Source: Pseudobdellovibrio exovorus JSS (GTDB lineage: Bacteria > Bdellovibrionota > Bdellovibrionia > Bdellovibrionales > Bdellovibrionaceae). From it: a stretch of 64,000 bases of DNA. The notes beneath the pieces were generated by a model. It made no database searches. It had not been told where the DNA came from and worked only from the letters and a program-made list of their open reading frames with translations. The stretch spans positions 1,302,001 through 1,366,000 of the forward strand of contig NC_020813.1 of the NCBI RefSeq assembly GCF_000348725.1, given 5' to 3'. This document shows positions 17,394 to 25,468 of the stretch, one piece after another (position 1 is the first letter of the stretch; every line of letters begins with the position of its first letter). Position numbers and translations under genes: made by a program.

Positions 17394-18068
17394 ATGAGTG
17401 ATTTCAGTATATTGCCAATTCTTTTAACGGGTCTCTTTATTGCAGTTGTACACGCGATGATACCAACTCATTGGCTGCCTTTTGTTATGGCATCTCGCAC
17501 ACAAAAGTGGTCATGGTCCAAGACACAATCCATCCTGCTGATTGCGGGTTTCGGTCATGTGATTATGACCACATTGCTCGGAGCTGTGATTTTCGTTTTA
17601 GGATTGGGAGTTTATCACAGCCGTATTCAGACCTACTTTATTACGATTGCTAGCGCCTCAATAGCCTTGTTTGGTCTGTATCAGATCTATCAATACAAAC
17701 GTGGCTATAAGCACAGCCACTGTGAAGATAATCACGACCATAATCATCAAGATGATTTAAAACGTAAATCGCGGGATGGTTGGGCAATTTTAAGTTTGCT
17801 CTCTCTCTTGACGTTTTCGCCTTGCGAAAGTTTTTTGCCTGTCTACTTAAGTGCTGTTAGCTACGGGTGGAAAGGTTTTGTATTGCTGAGCTTGGTTTTG
17901 GCTGTGGGAACACTGGGAACTATGCTGGGATTTACATGGTTATCAGCTAAAACAATCGAGCGCTACAAAATGCACTGGCTAGAAGAACATGAAAAACTGG
18001 TTTCTGGCGTCGGACTTATCATTTTAGCAATAGTTTTATTTGTTATCGAACAGTCGCATGTAATATAG
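17394..18068 (+). CDS. His-rich multi-pass membrane protein
   Basis: 224 residues with about six hydrophobic segments. Features include HAMIPTHWLPF in the first membrane region, a histidine/aspartate-rich cytoplasmic loop (HSHCEDNHDHNHQDD, about residues 105-120) and TFSPCESFLPVYL. This layout matches a family of small membrane proteins related to the NicO/HupE/UreH group of metal permeases. Metal transport is therefore the best guess, not a demonstrated role. It is preceded by a promoter that abuts the start codon. Confidence 0.65.
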   Translation: MSDFSILPILLTGLFIAVVHAMIPTHWLPFVMASRTQKWSWSKTQSILLIAGFGHVIMTTLLGAVIFVLGLGVYHSRIQTYFITIASASIALFGLYQIYQYKRGYKHSHCEDNHDHNHQDDLKRKSRDGWAILSLLSLLTFSPCESFLPVYLSAVSYGWKGFVLLSLVLAVGTLGTMLGFTWLSAKTIERYKMHWLEEHEKLVSGVGLIILAIVLFVIEQSHVI

Positions 18069-18092
18069 TTGAGATATCTTAAGGAGGATAAG

Positions 18093-18425
18093 ATGAGAAA
18101 AGGATTTCTTATTATCTGTTCACTATTGTTATCGAGCTATGCTTTCGCCGCGGAATTTAAGTGTCGCACTTTGATCAACTTACAAGAGGTATCCAGTACA
18201 ACTGTGAAAACAGATGGGGCTAAGAAAATCGTGATTGACGATGGAACTGAAGCTATCTCTTATCTCAGTGAAAAGTCCAATGGAGGCTACACGGTAGAAG
18301 CTTATATGTATAACTACGATATGAGACTTTACAGTGAAGGTCCTGCAAGCAGCGAGCGTGATTTAAGCCTCAGCATGTGGTCACGTGATGTGATCTACGA
18401 AGTGAGCTGTCGCTCTTTAAAATAA
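18093..18425 (+). CDS. Small secreted protein, function unknown
   Basis: 110 residues from ATG 18093, which has GGAGG at 18083-18087; an upstream TTG at 18069 is rejected. The signal peptide is MRKGFLIICSLLLSSYAFAA. The mature 91 residues have two cysteines (FKCRTL near the start and VSCRSL near the end), a pattern suggesting one disulfide and a beta-rich fold. The stop codon overlaps the arfB start (TAATG). Confidence 0.65.
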   Translation: MRKGFLIICSLLLSSYAFAAEFKCRTLINLQEVSSTTVKTDGAKKIVIDDGTEAISYLSEKSNGGYTVEAYMYNYDMRLYSEGPASSERDLSLSMWSRDVIYEVSCRSLK

Positions 18426-18829
18426 TGAAGTTTATTATCCCTTGGAATGAAATTGAGATTTCTGTCACCCGCTCTTCAGGGGCGGGCGGACAGCATGTTA
18501 ACCGCACCAACTCAGCGGTCCAATTAAGATTTTCTATTTCAAAGTCTTTAGTACTGAGTGATCTTCAGAAACAAAGAGTATTAAAAAAGTTATCCCATCG
18601 ACTCGTGCAGGAAGATGAAATTTTGCTGCGTATTGAAGATGAACGTGACCAAAAAAGCAATAAACAGAAGGCTTATGAGTATCTTAATAAATTAATCTCG
18701 GATGCCCTCATTGTACCGAAAAAGCGTATCCCCACTAAACCTAAAAAAAGCTCAGTGCAGAAGCGCCTCGATAGCAAGAAAAAGCAGAGCGAAATTAAAA
18801 GAAATCGCTCTGAAAAAATTAAGTGGTAA
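18425..18829 (+). CDS. arfB: Alternative ribosome-rescue peptidyl-tRNA hydrolase
   Basis: 134 residues of the ArfB/YaeJ/ICT1 type. The catalytic GGQ is at GAGGQHVNRTNSAVQLRF, and the C-terminus has the basic tail (KPKKSSVQKRLDSKKKQSEIKRN) that enters the empty mRNA channel. It releases nascent chains on stalled ribosomes. Length and motif are typical. Its start overlaps the previous stop by one base (TAATG), so the two genes are likely cotranslated. Confidence 0.93.
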   Translation: MKFIIPWNEIEISVTRSSGAGGQHVNRTNSAVQLRFSISKSLVLSDLQKQRVLKKLSHRLVQEDEILLRIEDERDQKSNKQKAYEYLNKLISDALIVPKKRIPTKPKKSSVQKRLDSKKKQSEIKRNRSEKIKW

Positions 18830-18843
18830 TGGAACTGGTATTC

Positions 18844-20166
18844 TTACTTTAACCAGCTTAGGAGTTTATATTTAAATGGTGTGTAGGGTGGTAGAACCAA
18901 CTTACGTGTTACAGATAAGAACCTCTGCTCAATAACAGCGCGTTGATGGCTCAGCTCTAAAAACCCATAGTGCCCATGGTAACGGCCAGCACCACTTTGG
19001 CCGATTCCTCCGAATGGCAAATTATGATTTGCAAAGTGCATAAGGACCGAATTGATACCGACGCCGCCAGAAGTGAAATTATTTAAAATCCATTTGATAT
19101 TATCTTGTTTTTTAGAAAAGACATAAAGAGCTAAAGGTTTTTCCTTAGTATCAATTAAATTCTTAAGATCACTGAGTTGGCGATAGCGAAGAACGGGCAT
19201 GACGGGGCCAAAGACCTCTTCGGACATGATGCTGTGGGATGTACTTTCAATTTCTAAAACTTCTAATGTCTGAGCATTTAAATCACGATCCGTCCGCGCA
19301 AGTTTTTGTAGGCGCTGATGGTGGCGCTCACTGATGATGAGGGCTTTATCGCTGGCAGCATTGCTATCAGCTAAGAGACGCAGCTTCTGTGTAAATGTGG
19401 TCGCGACAGATTCGTGCACAAGAATGTAGTCCGGAGCGATACACGACTGTCCGCGATTAATGTATTTTCCCCAGAAGATTTTTTCTGCCGCTTCATCCAG
19501 ATCCGCAGTTTCATCTATAATCGTCGGGGACTTGCCGCCTAACTCAAGGGTAACAGGAATAAGTCTTTCCGCGCATGACTTCGCGATAATGCGTCCAACT
19601 TGAGTAGACCCCGTGAAAAACACATGGTCGAAGTTATAAGACATGAGCTCTTCAGTTTTTTCTTTGGCACCCAATTCGACTAAGACTTGATTCGCGGGAA
19701 AGCAGTCTTCAATAAGTCGTTTAATTAAGGCTGATGTATGTGGAGTCAACTCTGACGGCTTAATAACAGCCGTATTACCCGCCGCCAATGTGGGAATCAG
19801 TGGGCTGAGTGCCAATTGAAATGGATAGTTCCACGGAGAGATAATAAGAACGACACCTTTGTTTTCGTAGCGAATACGACTGCTATGACCAAAAAGAGTC
19901 GAGGGAGTACTAACGCATTTATCTTTCATCCATTTTTTAAGATGTTGCGACGTGTGTTGAATGTCTTCAAGGACTGGAGCGATTTCAGAAATAATGCTTT
20001 CAAAGCGAGGTTTTTTAAAATCTTTTTGAAGAGCTTCTATGATCTCTTCCTGATGGCTTTTAATCCAAACTGTGATTTTTTTTAAACGAGCAAGGCGCTC
20101 TTTTGCTGACTCTGTTCTGAAGGATAAAGCTGTGTTTTTTAATTCTTGAAATTGCTGTGAGTTCAT
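18844..20166 (-). CDS. Aldehyde dehydrogenase, ALDH3-like
   Basis: Oxidises aldehydes to carboxylates with NAD(P). 440 residues, the short length of class 3 enzymes. The general base Glu lies in LELGGKSPT (about residue 208) and the nucleophilic Cys in GQSCIAPDYILV (about 241). The C-terminus (RKLVLPPYTPFKYKLLSWLK) is of the class 3 type. The start ATGA overlaps the ttcA stop, so it is co-transcribed downstream of ttcA. The physiological aldehyde is not evident; fatty aldehyde is a common substrate of such proteins. Confidence 0.93.
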   Translation of the reverse strand: MNSQQFQELKNTALSFRTESAKERLARLKKITVWIKSHQEEIIEALQKDFKKPRFESIISEIAPVLEDIQHTSQHLKKWMKDKCVSTPSTLFGHSSRIRYENKGVVLIISPWNYPFQLALSPLIPTLAAGNTAVIKPSELTPHTSALIKRLIEDCFPANQVLVELGAKEKTEELMSYNFDHVFFTGSTQVGRIIAKSCAERLIPVTLELGGKSPTIIDETADLDEAAEKIFWGKYINRGQSCIAPDYILVHESVATTFTQKLRLLADSNAASDKALIISERHHQRLQKLARTDRDLNAQTLEVLEIESTSHSIMSEEVFGPVMPVLRYRQLSDLKNLIDTKEKPLALYVFSKKQDNIKWILNNFTSGGVGINSVLMHFANHNLPFGGIGQSGAGRYHGHYGFLELSHQRAVIEQRFLSVTRKLVLPPYTPFKYKLLSWLK

Positions 20167-20945
20167 AATTCCCTAAAGTTAAAAAGTTTATGGTCCATCA
20201 GGTGACTTGGTTTGGTGTTCTGTAAAGCATTCGCAAAAGAGGCTCCCAATTGGGGAATGTCACTTTCTAGATCGCGAATCAATCTCTTCATTTTTTGACG
20301 TTTCATACCTTCTTGTGAGCCGCAAAGGTTGCAAGGGATGATAGGGAAACCCCATTCGGTCGCGAGCTGGGATAAATCTTTTTCAGCTACAAAAATCATA
20401 GGACGAACAACAGTATTGCGATTGTCATCCGAGCGTAACTTCGGAGGCATTGTTGATAGTTGCCCAACATAGAAAAGATTCAATAAAGTTGTTTCGATCA
20501 CATCATCGCGGTGATGTCCTAAAGCCATTTTAGAAAACTTATTGTCAAAAGCATAATCGTAAAGAATAGCTCGGCGCATTTTTGAACACAAAGAGCAATA
20601 GACACCATCTTTAATTTTATCAGTCACTACAGAGTAGGTGTCTTTTTCTAAGATCGTCAGTTTAATGCCTTCGGATTCTAACCATGCTTGATAAGCTGTG
20701 GCATCAAAGCCGGGTTGTTTTTGATCCAGCATGACCGCTTCGAATTCAAACTCGATTTCGGCTCTTTTTCTAATTTCTTCCATAAGAATGGTCAGAATTG
20801 AAGAGTCTTTTCCGCCGGACACGCAGACCATTAATTTGTCGCCATTACTGAGCATGTTGAATTCAGCCAAGGCCTGTGTGATTTGCTTACGGATTTTAAC
20901 AGCAAGAGGGTGTTGGCGATTCACTTTTGGGATAGTTGGTGTCAT
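20163..20945 (-). CDS. ttcA: tRNA 2-thiocytidine synthetase
   Basis: 260 residues. Thiolates C32 of certain tRNAs using ATP and an Fe-S cluster. The PP-loop SGGKDSS is at about residues 44-50. The two CxxC pairs that bind the cluster are in CSLCSK and CNLCGSQ. GHHRDDVIETTLLN is a family signature. The 3' end overlaps the ALDH gene by four bases. Confidence 0.95.
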   Translation of the reverse strand: MTPTIPKVNRQHPLAVKIRKQITQALAEFNMLSNGDKLMVCVSGGKDSSILTILMEEIRKRAEIEFEFEAVMLDQKQPGFDATAYQAWLESEGIKLTILEKDTYSVVTDKIKDGVYCSLCSKMRRAILYDYAFDNKFSKMALGHHRDDVIETTLLNLFYVGQLSTMPPKLRSDDNRNTVVRPMIFVAEKDLSQLATEWGFPIIPCNLCGSQEGMKRQKMKRLIRDLESDIPQLGASFANALQNTKPSHLMDHKLFNFREL

Positions 20946-20957
20946 AAGCTCAGTCCG

Positions 20958-21995
20958 CTAAATTTGTTGTTGCACATGAAAACTAGGTCTGGCTGTTTGA
21001 ATACCATTTTTACTCAGTAAATCAAGAGCTGTTGTTAAAACTTTATTTCCTATTGCGAATTGGCGACCATAATTGTCAATGAAGTATATCAATTTTACAG
21101 CAAATCCTTGATCATTTGTCTCTAGAACAAAGGCTAATGGGGCAGGATGCGCGCGGATCTCAGAAATCTGTGTAGCCGCTTGTTCTAGCAGCAATAAGAC
21201 CTGAGGAATATCTGTTCCGAATGGAAATTTGATCGTTTGACTTCTCAGGATGGGAGTCCCTTCCGGAGAGAAGTTGGAAACCTGACACTGAGCAATTAGT
21301 TTGTTTGGTAAAGTGATCATTTCGTCAGAAAATCCAACAAGAACGGTTGAACGCCAAGTGAGCTCTTTGACTTGTCCTACGATTTTATTGGATGAATTCA
21401 TAACTTCCACCCAATCGCCAATTTCAAATGTCTTGTCGATCTGTAAAGAGATACCGGCGAACAGATTACCTAAAGTGTCCTGTAGGGCCAAACCGAGGAT
21501 AATAGAGAATGCGGCTGACGTGGCTAATAATGGAGTCAGTTGAACTCCAAAGATATTACTGAACGTCCATAGGGCAAGGACGATAGATAGTACCAGTGAA
21601 AAGATATTCACCAGCAGCATGGGAACGCCCGCACGCATAGAGCCGCGGAAAAGATACTGTAAAACTAGAAGGCGGCTGGATTTAACGAAACAAAGTGCTC
21701 CAGCGACAAAGGTGGCGAATCCCAGATAGGGGCGAAGTCTCAGCAGCGTTGGTGCAGCAAATAAATGGGTATGGTAAAGCAGGCGGTAGAGCAAAAAAAT
21801 GCCAACAAAAATAGCGTAGTATTTCGCCAGAGTTTTTAGATGTCCCTTGATGCTCTGGTGGCGCTCTGGAGTCGCATTCTTTAGGAAGAATTTGTAAAAT
21901 AAGAAGGCGGTCAGTCCTAATAAAAGAATCAGGATGAAGGTTTCAATATCGAGGATTTCGTAAAGAGATTGAGACTGAATAAAACGATCGTTCAT
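20958..21995 (-). CDS. MscS-family mechanosensitive channel
   Basis: 345 residues from ATG 21995; the TTG at 22022 is rejected because GGAAG is placed for 21995. About five hydrophobic segments precede the family core GLALQDTLGNLFAGISLQIDK (pore helix TM3), then a beta domain (EIGDWVEVMNSSNKIVGQV). Such channels release solutes on hypo-osmotic shock. The 3' end is 12 bases before ttcA, so they are probably co-transcribed. Confidence 0.9.
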   Translation of the reverse strand: MNDRFIQSQSLYEILDIETFILILLLGLTAFLFYKFFLKNATPERHQSIKGHLKTLAKYYAIFVGIFLLYRLLYHTHLFAAPTLLRLRPYLGFATFVAGALCFVKSSRLLVLQYLFRGSMRAGVPMLLVNIFSLVLSIVLALWTFSNIFGVQLTPLLATSAAFSIILGLALQDTLGNLFAGISLQIDKTFEIGDWVEVMNSSNKIVGQVKELTWRSTVLVGFSDEMITLPNKLIAQCQVSNFSPEGTPILRSQTIKFPFGTDIPQVLLLLEQAATQISEIRAHPAPLAFVLETNDQGFAVKLIYFIDNYGRQFAIGNKVLTTALDLLSKNGIQTARPSFHVQQQI

Positions 21996-22131
21996 GGAGC
22001 TTCCAAGGTTGTGATGTTCCAAGAATTCTACAGAGGAGAGCTCTTTTTGCCAACGAGAGCTAGACCGAGGTCTAGCCTCATATAGTCAACCCGAAATAAG
22101 TTGAATAAGCTATGGATGTTAGGAGAACACC

Positions 22132-22836
22132 ATGAGCCAAGCAGCTTTGAAGAAGCCCGTAGGAGTCTACATAATCGCCTTTTTATTTTTATTAGCTCCG
22201 ATAGGAAATATCCTGATCAGTTTTGCAGGATCCGGAGTTAAAAACTGGCACGATATAAACGTTTTAATTCCATTTATTCAAAGTATTCCGGCCTTGGATT
22301 GGATCTGGTTGGGTTTACTTTTTGTCACAGGAGTTTTGCTCTTTAGGCCACATAAGCTTTCATGGTCTATCGCCATTGGAACATTGCTGTTAGTGTTGTG
22401 TATCAATGCTTACCGCCTGTTTAATGTGGATGGGAACTCTATTGACCCTGCATTTTTAAAGATCTTTTCGGTCCTTGCTATTATCTGCACATTAAGCGTT
22501 TTGGTTATTGCCTCTTATTTCAGATTTCCTTACTTAGATCGTCGCGCAAACTGGTTTACCAATGTGAAGCGCTTTGATATTCGCACACCGGCAGTTGCCA
22601 ATGGTGTGAAAGCAACAACTGAGTCGATCTCTCATACGGGATGCCGATTATCCTTCGAGGAAACCAGTGAGTTTAAAAAAGGGGATATCTTAAAAGTTAA
22701 ATTCCTAGAAATTTCACAGGCGGAAGCGGATGCCGAAGTCGTAGAAAGATTGGAATTCGGCGCCAGAGTCGAGTTTAGACAACTCAGCGCAGAGTTTAAA
22801 CAAGACTTCGAGAGGTGGCTAAAGTCTAGAACTTAG
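22132..22836 (+). CDS. Membrane protein with C-terminal PilZ domain
   Basis: 234 residues. Four hydrophobic segments lie in residues 10-125, followed by a cytoplasmic PilZ-like domain (KRFDIRTPAVANGVKATTESIS). A partial RxxxR (KRFDIR) and an S-x-x-G (SISHTGC) are seen; the D/N of the D/N-x-S-x-x-G motif is replaced by Glu, so binding of cyclic di-GMP is not certain. GGAG precedes the ATG. The stop lies inside a TCTAGAAC-TTA-GTTCTAGA stem-loop (22825-22843). Confidence 0.8.
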   Translation: MSQAALKKPVGVYIIAFLFLLAPIGNILISFAGSGVKNWHDINVLIPFIQSIPALDWIWLGLLFVTGVLLFRPHKLSWSIAIGTLLLVLCINAYRLFNVDGNSIDPAFLKIFSVLAIICTLSVLVIASYFRFPYLDRRANWFTNVKRFDIRTPAVANGVKATTESISHTGCRLSFEETSEFKKGDILKVKFLEISQAEADAEVVERLEFGARVEFRQLSAEFKQDFERWLKSRT

Positions 22837-22843
22837 TTCTAGA
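22825..22843 (+). terminator. Stem-loop at the stop codon of the 22132 gene
   Basis: A perfect 8-base inverted repeat TCTAGAAC with loop TTA at 22833-22835; the stop codon TAG lies within it. No T-tract follows, so termination is uncertain and the hairpin may be an mRNA 3' stabiliser. Confidence 0.3.
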
Positions 22844-22984
22844 TACGCCAGAGCGCCTCAAAGTGAGACGTCGCATAATGATTTGTTTAAATGTCTCATA
22901 AAGTTAAATAGCTCTTGTACCGAAAAGATAATGTAAAAGAATTTTGTTTTTGATTACTTAAGTGTATCGGAATGAGGTCAAATG

Positions 22985-25450
22985 ATGGGGCAGTTCTATT
23001 TTAAAGCGATTAAAACTACAGCTATTGCGACAGCATGTTGGACGATGGTATTTTCTCCGGTGGCTCTCGGGCAGCAGGCAGAACGTATCTCTCGTGAAGA
23101 AGTCGCTCAATCTATTAAAGAGCTGAATTTAAATAGAAATACCACGCTGGATCACTTTTGGAAGAACATTAAGGCCTATACACCAGGTTATTCTTATAAA
23201 AATATCGACGATTTTGTTAAGCAAAATAAAAATGCAAAAATGCCTGAAGTTGAATTCAGTACTTTGCGCAATACTAGTGGCGAACAAATCCCAGTTATTC
23301 GTTTTACACAAAATGGAAAAACTCAAACCGTTCAGTTCTTTGGTGAAAAGAATAAGTGGGCGACATTTAATGGCGTTGTTTTAACTGAAAATGATTTGCA
23401 AGATATAGAGAAAATTTACTCTAAAATCGAGGCAAGTGATCCTAAGTATCGTCAAGAGGCGCAAGCTTATCGCGCTAGATCTTTAGCAGCTGCTCAACAG
23501 CCTAAGAATCAATTTGAAAAAGACATGTTACGTTTCCAAGGTTTCCCAAGAGTCACTCCATCTCTTTGGAAATCTATGACTAAAAATCAAAGAGCTGATT
23601 ACATCGTTAAGATGCGTATGATGCGTTTAAGTGCTAAACAAGTCGAAGCTGCATTCCAAAGAAAATCTGGCAGTGTTGCTCCAAAGAAAAACAAAGAGTC
23701 AGCGGTTATTGAAAATTTCTATCGGGCTATCTTTGGACAAGAGGCTTTTGCTCAAACAGCAGCGGGTGCATTTTCTGGACAGTGTGTAGTGGCTGGTTAT
23801 ATTGATGATGCTGATGGTTATGCTCCGGGAGTGAACTACCAAGGACAAAGAGCGCAAGTTTGTAATATCCAAAATGTTCTTCAAAATCCACGCTATCGTG
23901 AAGGTGGTGAGTTATCCTACGTGGCTGAAGCCGCAACAACTTGTGGTGCTTTAGACGTAAGAGCTAATCCAAGTCGTGAAGTTTCAAGTGATCGCGTTTA
24001 TGTTCCGTGTAATCCAGTTATCTATGGTTATCCAGGAGGTAATGGTTCGGGAGATACAGCTTCATCTGCAAAGGGAACACCTCTTTGTGTAAATAAAAAT
24101 GCTCGTGCCTTCCAAAACGTGACCACTTTCCCAGGTATTTGTGATCAAGGAAGTCGTTTAAATACATCTTCTTTTGATGTGACTTTATCTGAAGACGCAG
24201 CTGTTCGCCAAACTCAGTTACAAACAATTGAATCTGAACAGCGTGCAGAAGATTTCCGTCTGACAAAAGAGTACTTAGATGGCGTATTGGCTCATAAGGG
24301 TCATGGTGGTTTACAACAAATCCTAGATGGCGAATGGAATTTGGCAATCGATTCCGAGATGGTTCGTATCCAAAGCCAATTTGAAGCTGAAATCAACAGA
24401 GCCATTGGAATTTGCCGTGCTTCTTTGCGCGACAATGCGGGAAGACACGAAACCTACCAACAACAGGCCTGTGAACAGTTGCATCGTCGTTGGTTATTTA
24501 CTGAACGTGTGATAGCGCAATATCGTCAAAAAGCATGTCACGAAACAACGACTTATGTTGGTAAATACGACTCAGAAGAGTCTTCATTAAACAATCCAAA
24601 AACTGAGATCAATAAAACGCAAACTGACCAAGCAGGAACTAACCTATGTAAGTGTGAAGATGGTAGTCTTGTGAATTTTGGTCAAGCCTGCGGTGGTGCT
24701 ATTCCAACTCTTCCTCCAGTTGTAGTGACACCAACTTGTGAAGATCGTTATCCGGGAGCTTCTGGTTTAACTGAAGATTGCAAATGTTCTTCAGGTAAAG
24801 ATCCACAAGGGCCAGATTCAAAAGGTAAGTATAAATGTAGTAGTTCTTCAATTGTGCCAATAGCTTTAGCGGGTCTAGCGTTATTTGGTATCTTTGCCTT
24901 TGCGAAAAAGAAGAAGAAAAAGACACCTCCAACAGAGCCGCCTGTATTGTGTCCGGATGGATCACAAGCTCCAAATCGCAATGTGGAATTGTGTCCTAAG
25001 CCACCACAACAGTGTGTGTTACCTCAAGTAGGTACATATCCGAACTGTGCGTGTCCGAATGCTCAATCTTGCCCAACGGGATCAACTCATAATCCAAATA
25101 CGTGTGGTTGTGATCCAAATCCTCCGGTAAGTTGCCCAGGTATTAAAGTGGGTACGCCTCCAAATTGTGCGTGCCCGATTGAGGCCGTTAATGCATGTCC
25201 TAAACCATACAAGCTTTTTGATGCTAATACGTGTACATGTACAGATGTTCCACAGCCGCCAGAGTGTCCAGATGGAAGTAAGTTGGCACTTGGACAAAGT
25301 TTAACGTTGTGTCCGAAATGTCCAGATGGCACAACTTACATTACGACAGGACAAACTTGTCCAGTACAAAACGAGGGTGGATCAGGTAACAGCTGTCCAG
25401 CAGGACAAACTTGTAGCGGTGGATTGCCTCCTTCAGGAACAGGTAACTAG
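22985..25450 (+). CDS. Large secreted Cys-rich protein, tandem paralogue A
   Basis: 821 residues from ATG 22985 (GAGG 7 bases upstream; ATG 22982 is next best). Order: signal peptide ending near SPVALGQ; an N-terminal region (30-250); a conserved EAFAQ at about 252-256; a Cys-containing domain (about 260-540) with CNPVIYGYPG; a membrane segment (about 622-640, IVPIALAGLALFGIFAFA) followed by a poly-Lys run; and a tail of about 175 residues with 20 cysteines, in repeats such as VGTxPNCACP and CPDGS. It is 19 bases from its paralogue. I do not recognise the family. A surface or envelope protein is most likely. Confidence 0.8.
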   Translation: MGQFYFKAIKTTAIATACWTMVFSPVALGQQAERISREEVAQSIKELNLNRNTTLDHFWKNIKAYTPGYSYKNIDDFVKQNKNAKMPEVEFSTLRNTSGEQIPVIRFTQNGKTQTVQFFGEKNKWATFNGVVLTENDLQDIEKIYSKIEASDPKYRQEAQAYRARSLAAAQQPKNQFEKDMLRFQGFPRVTPSLWKSMTKNQRADYIVKMRMMRLSAKQVEAAFQRKSGSVAPKKNKESAVIENFYRAIFGQEAFAQTAAGAFSGQCVVAGYIDDADGYAPGVNYQGQRAQVCNIQNVLQNPRYREGGELSYVAEAATTCGALDVRANPSREVSSDRVYVPCNPVIYGYPGGNGSGDTASSAKGTPLCVNKNARAFQNVTTFPGICDQGSRLNTSSFDVTLSEDAAVRQTQLQTIESEQRAEDFRLTKEYLDGVLAHKGHGGLQQILDGEWNLAIDSEMVRIQSQFEAEINRAIGICRASLRDNAGRHETYQQQACEQLHRRWLFTERVIAQYRQKACHETTTYVGKYDSEESSLNNPKTEINKTQTDQAGTNLCKCEDGSLVNFGQACGGAIPTLPPVVVTPTCEDRYPGASGLTEDCKCSSGKDPQGPDSKGKYKCSSSSIVPIALAGLALFGIFAFAKKKKKKTPPTEPPVLCPDGSQAPNRNVELCPKPPQQCVLPQVGTYPNCACPNAQSCPTGSTHNPNTCGCDPNPPVSCPGIKVGTPPNCACPIEAVNACPKPYKLFDANTCTCTDVPQPPECPDGSKLALGQSLTLCPKCPDGTTYITTGQTCPVQNEGGSGNSCPAGQTCSGGLPPSGTGN

Positions 25451-25468
25451 TTAGTACTAGGAGTTAAG

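Noticed and set aside
18069-18092. TTG start for the small secreted protein
   Set aside because: The ATG at 18093 has GGAGG at a good distance and starts the signal peptide.
25002-25440. Cys-rich repeats as a tandem DNA repeat or CRISPR
   Set aside because: Repeat units are coding, diverged and in frame with the protein; spacing is irregular.
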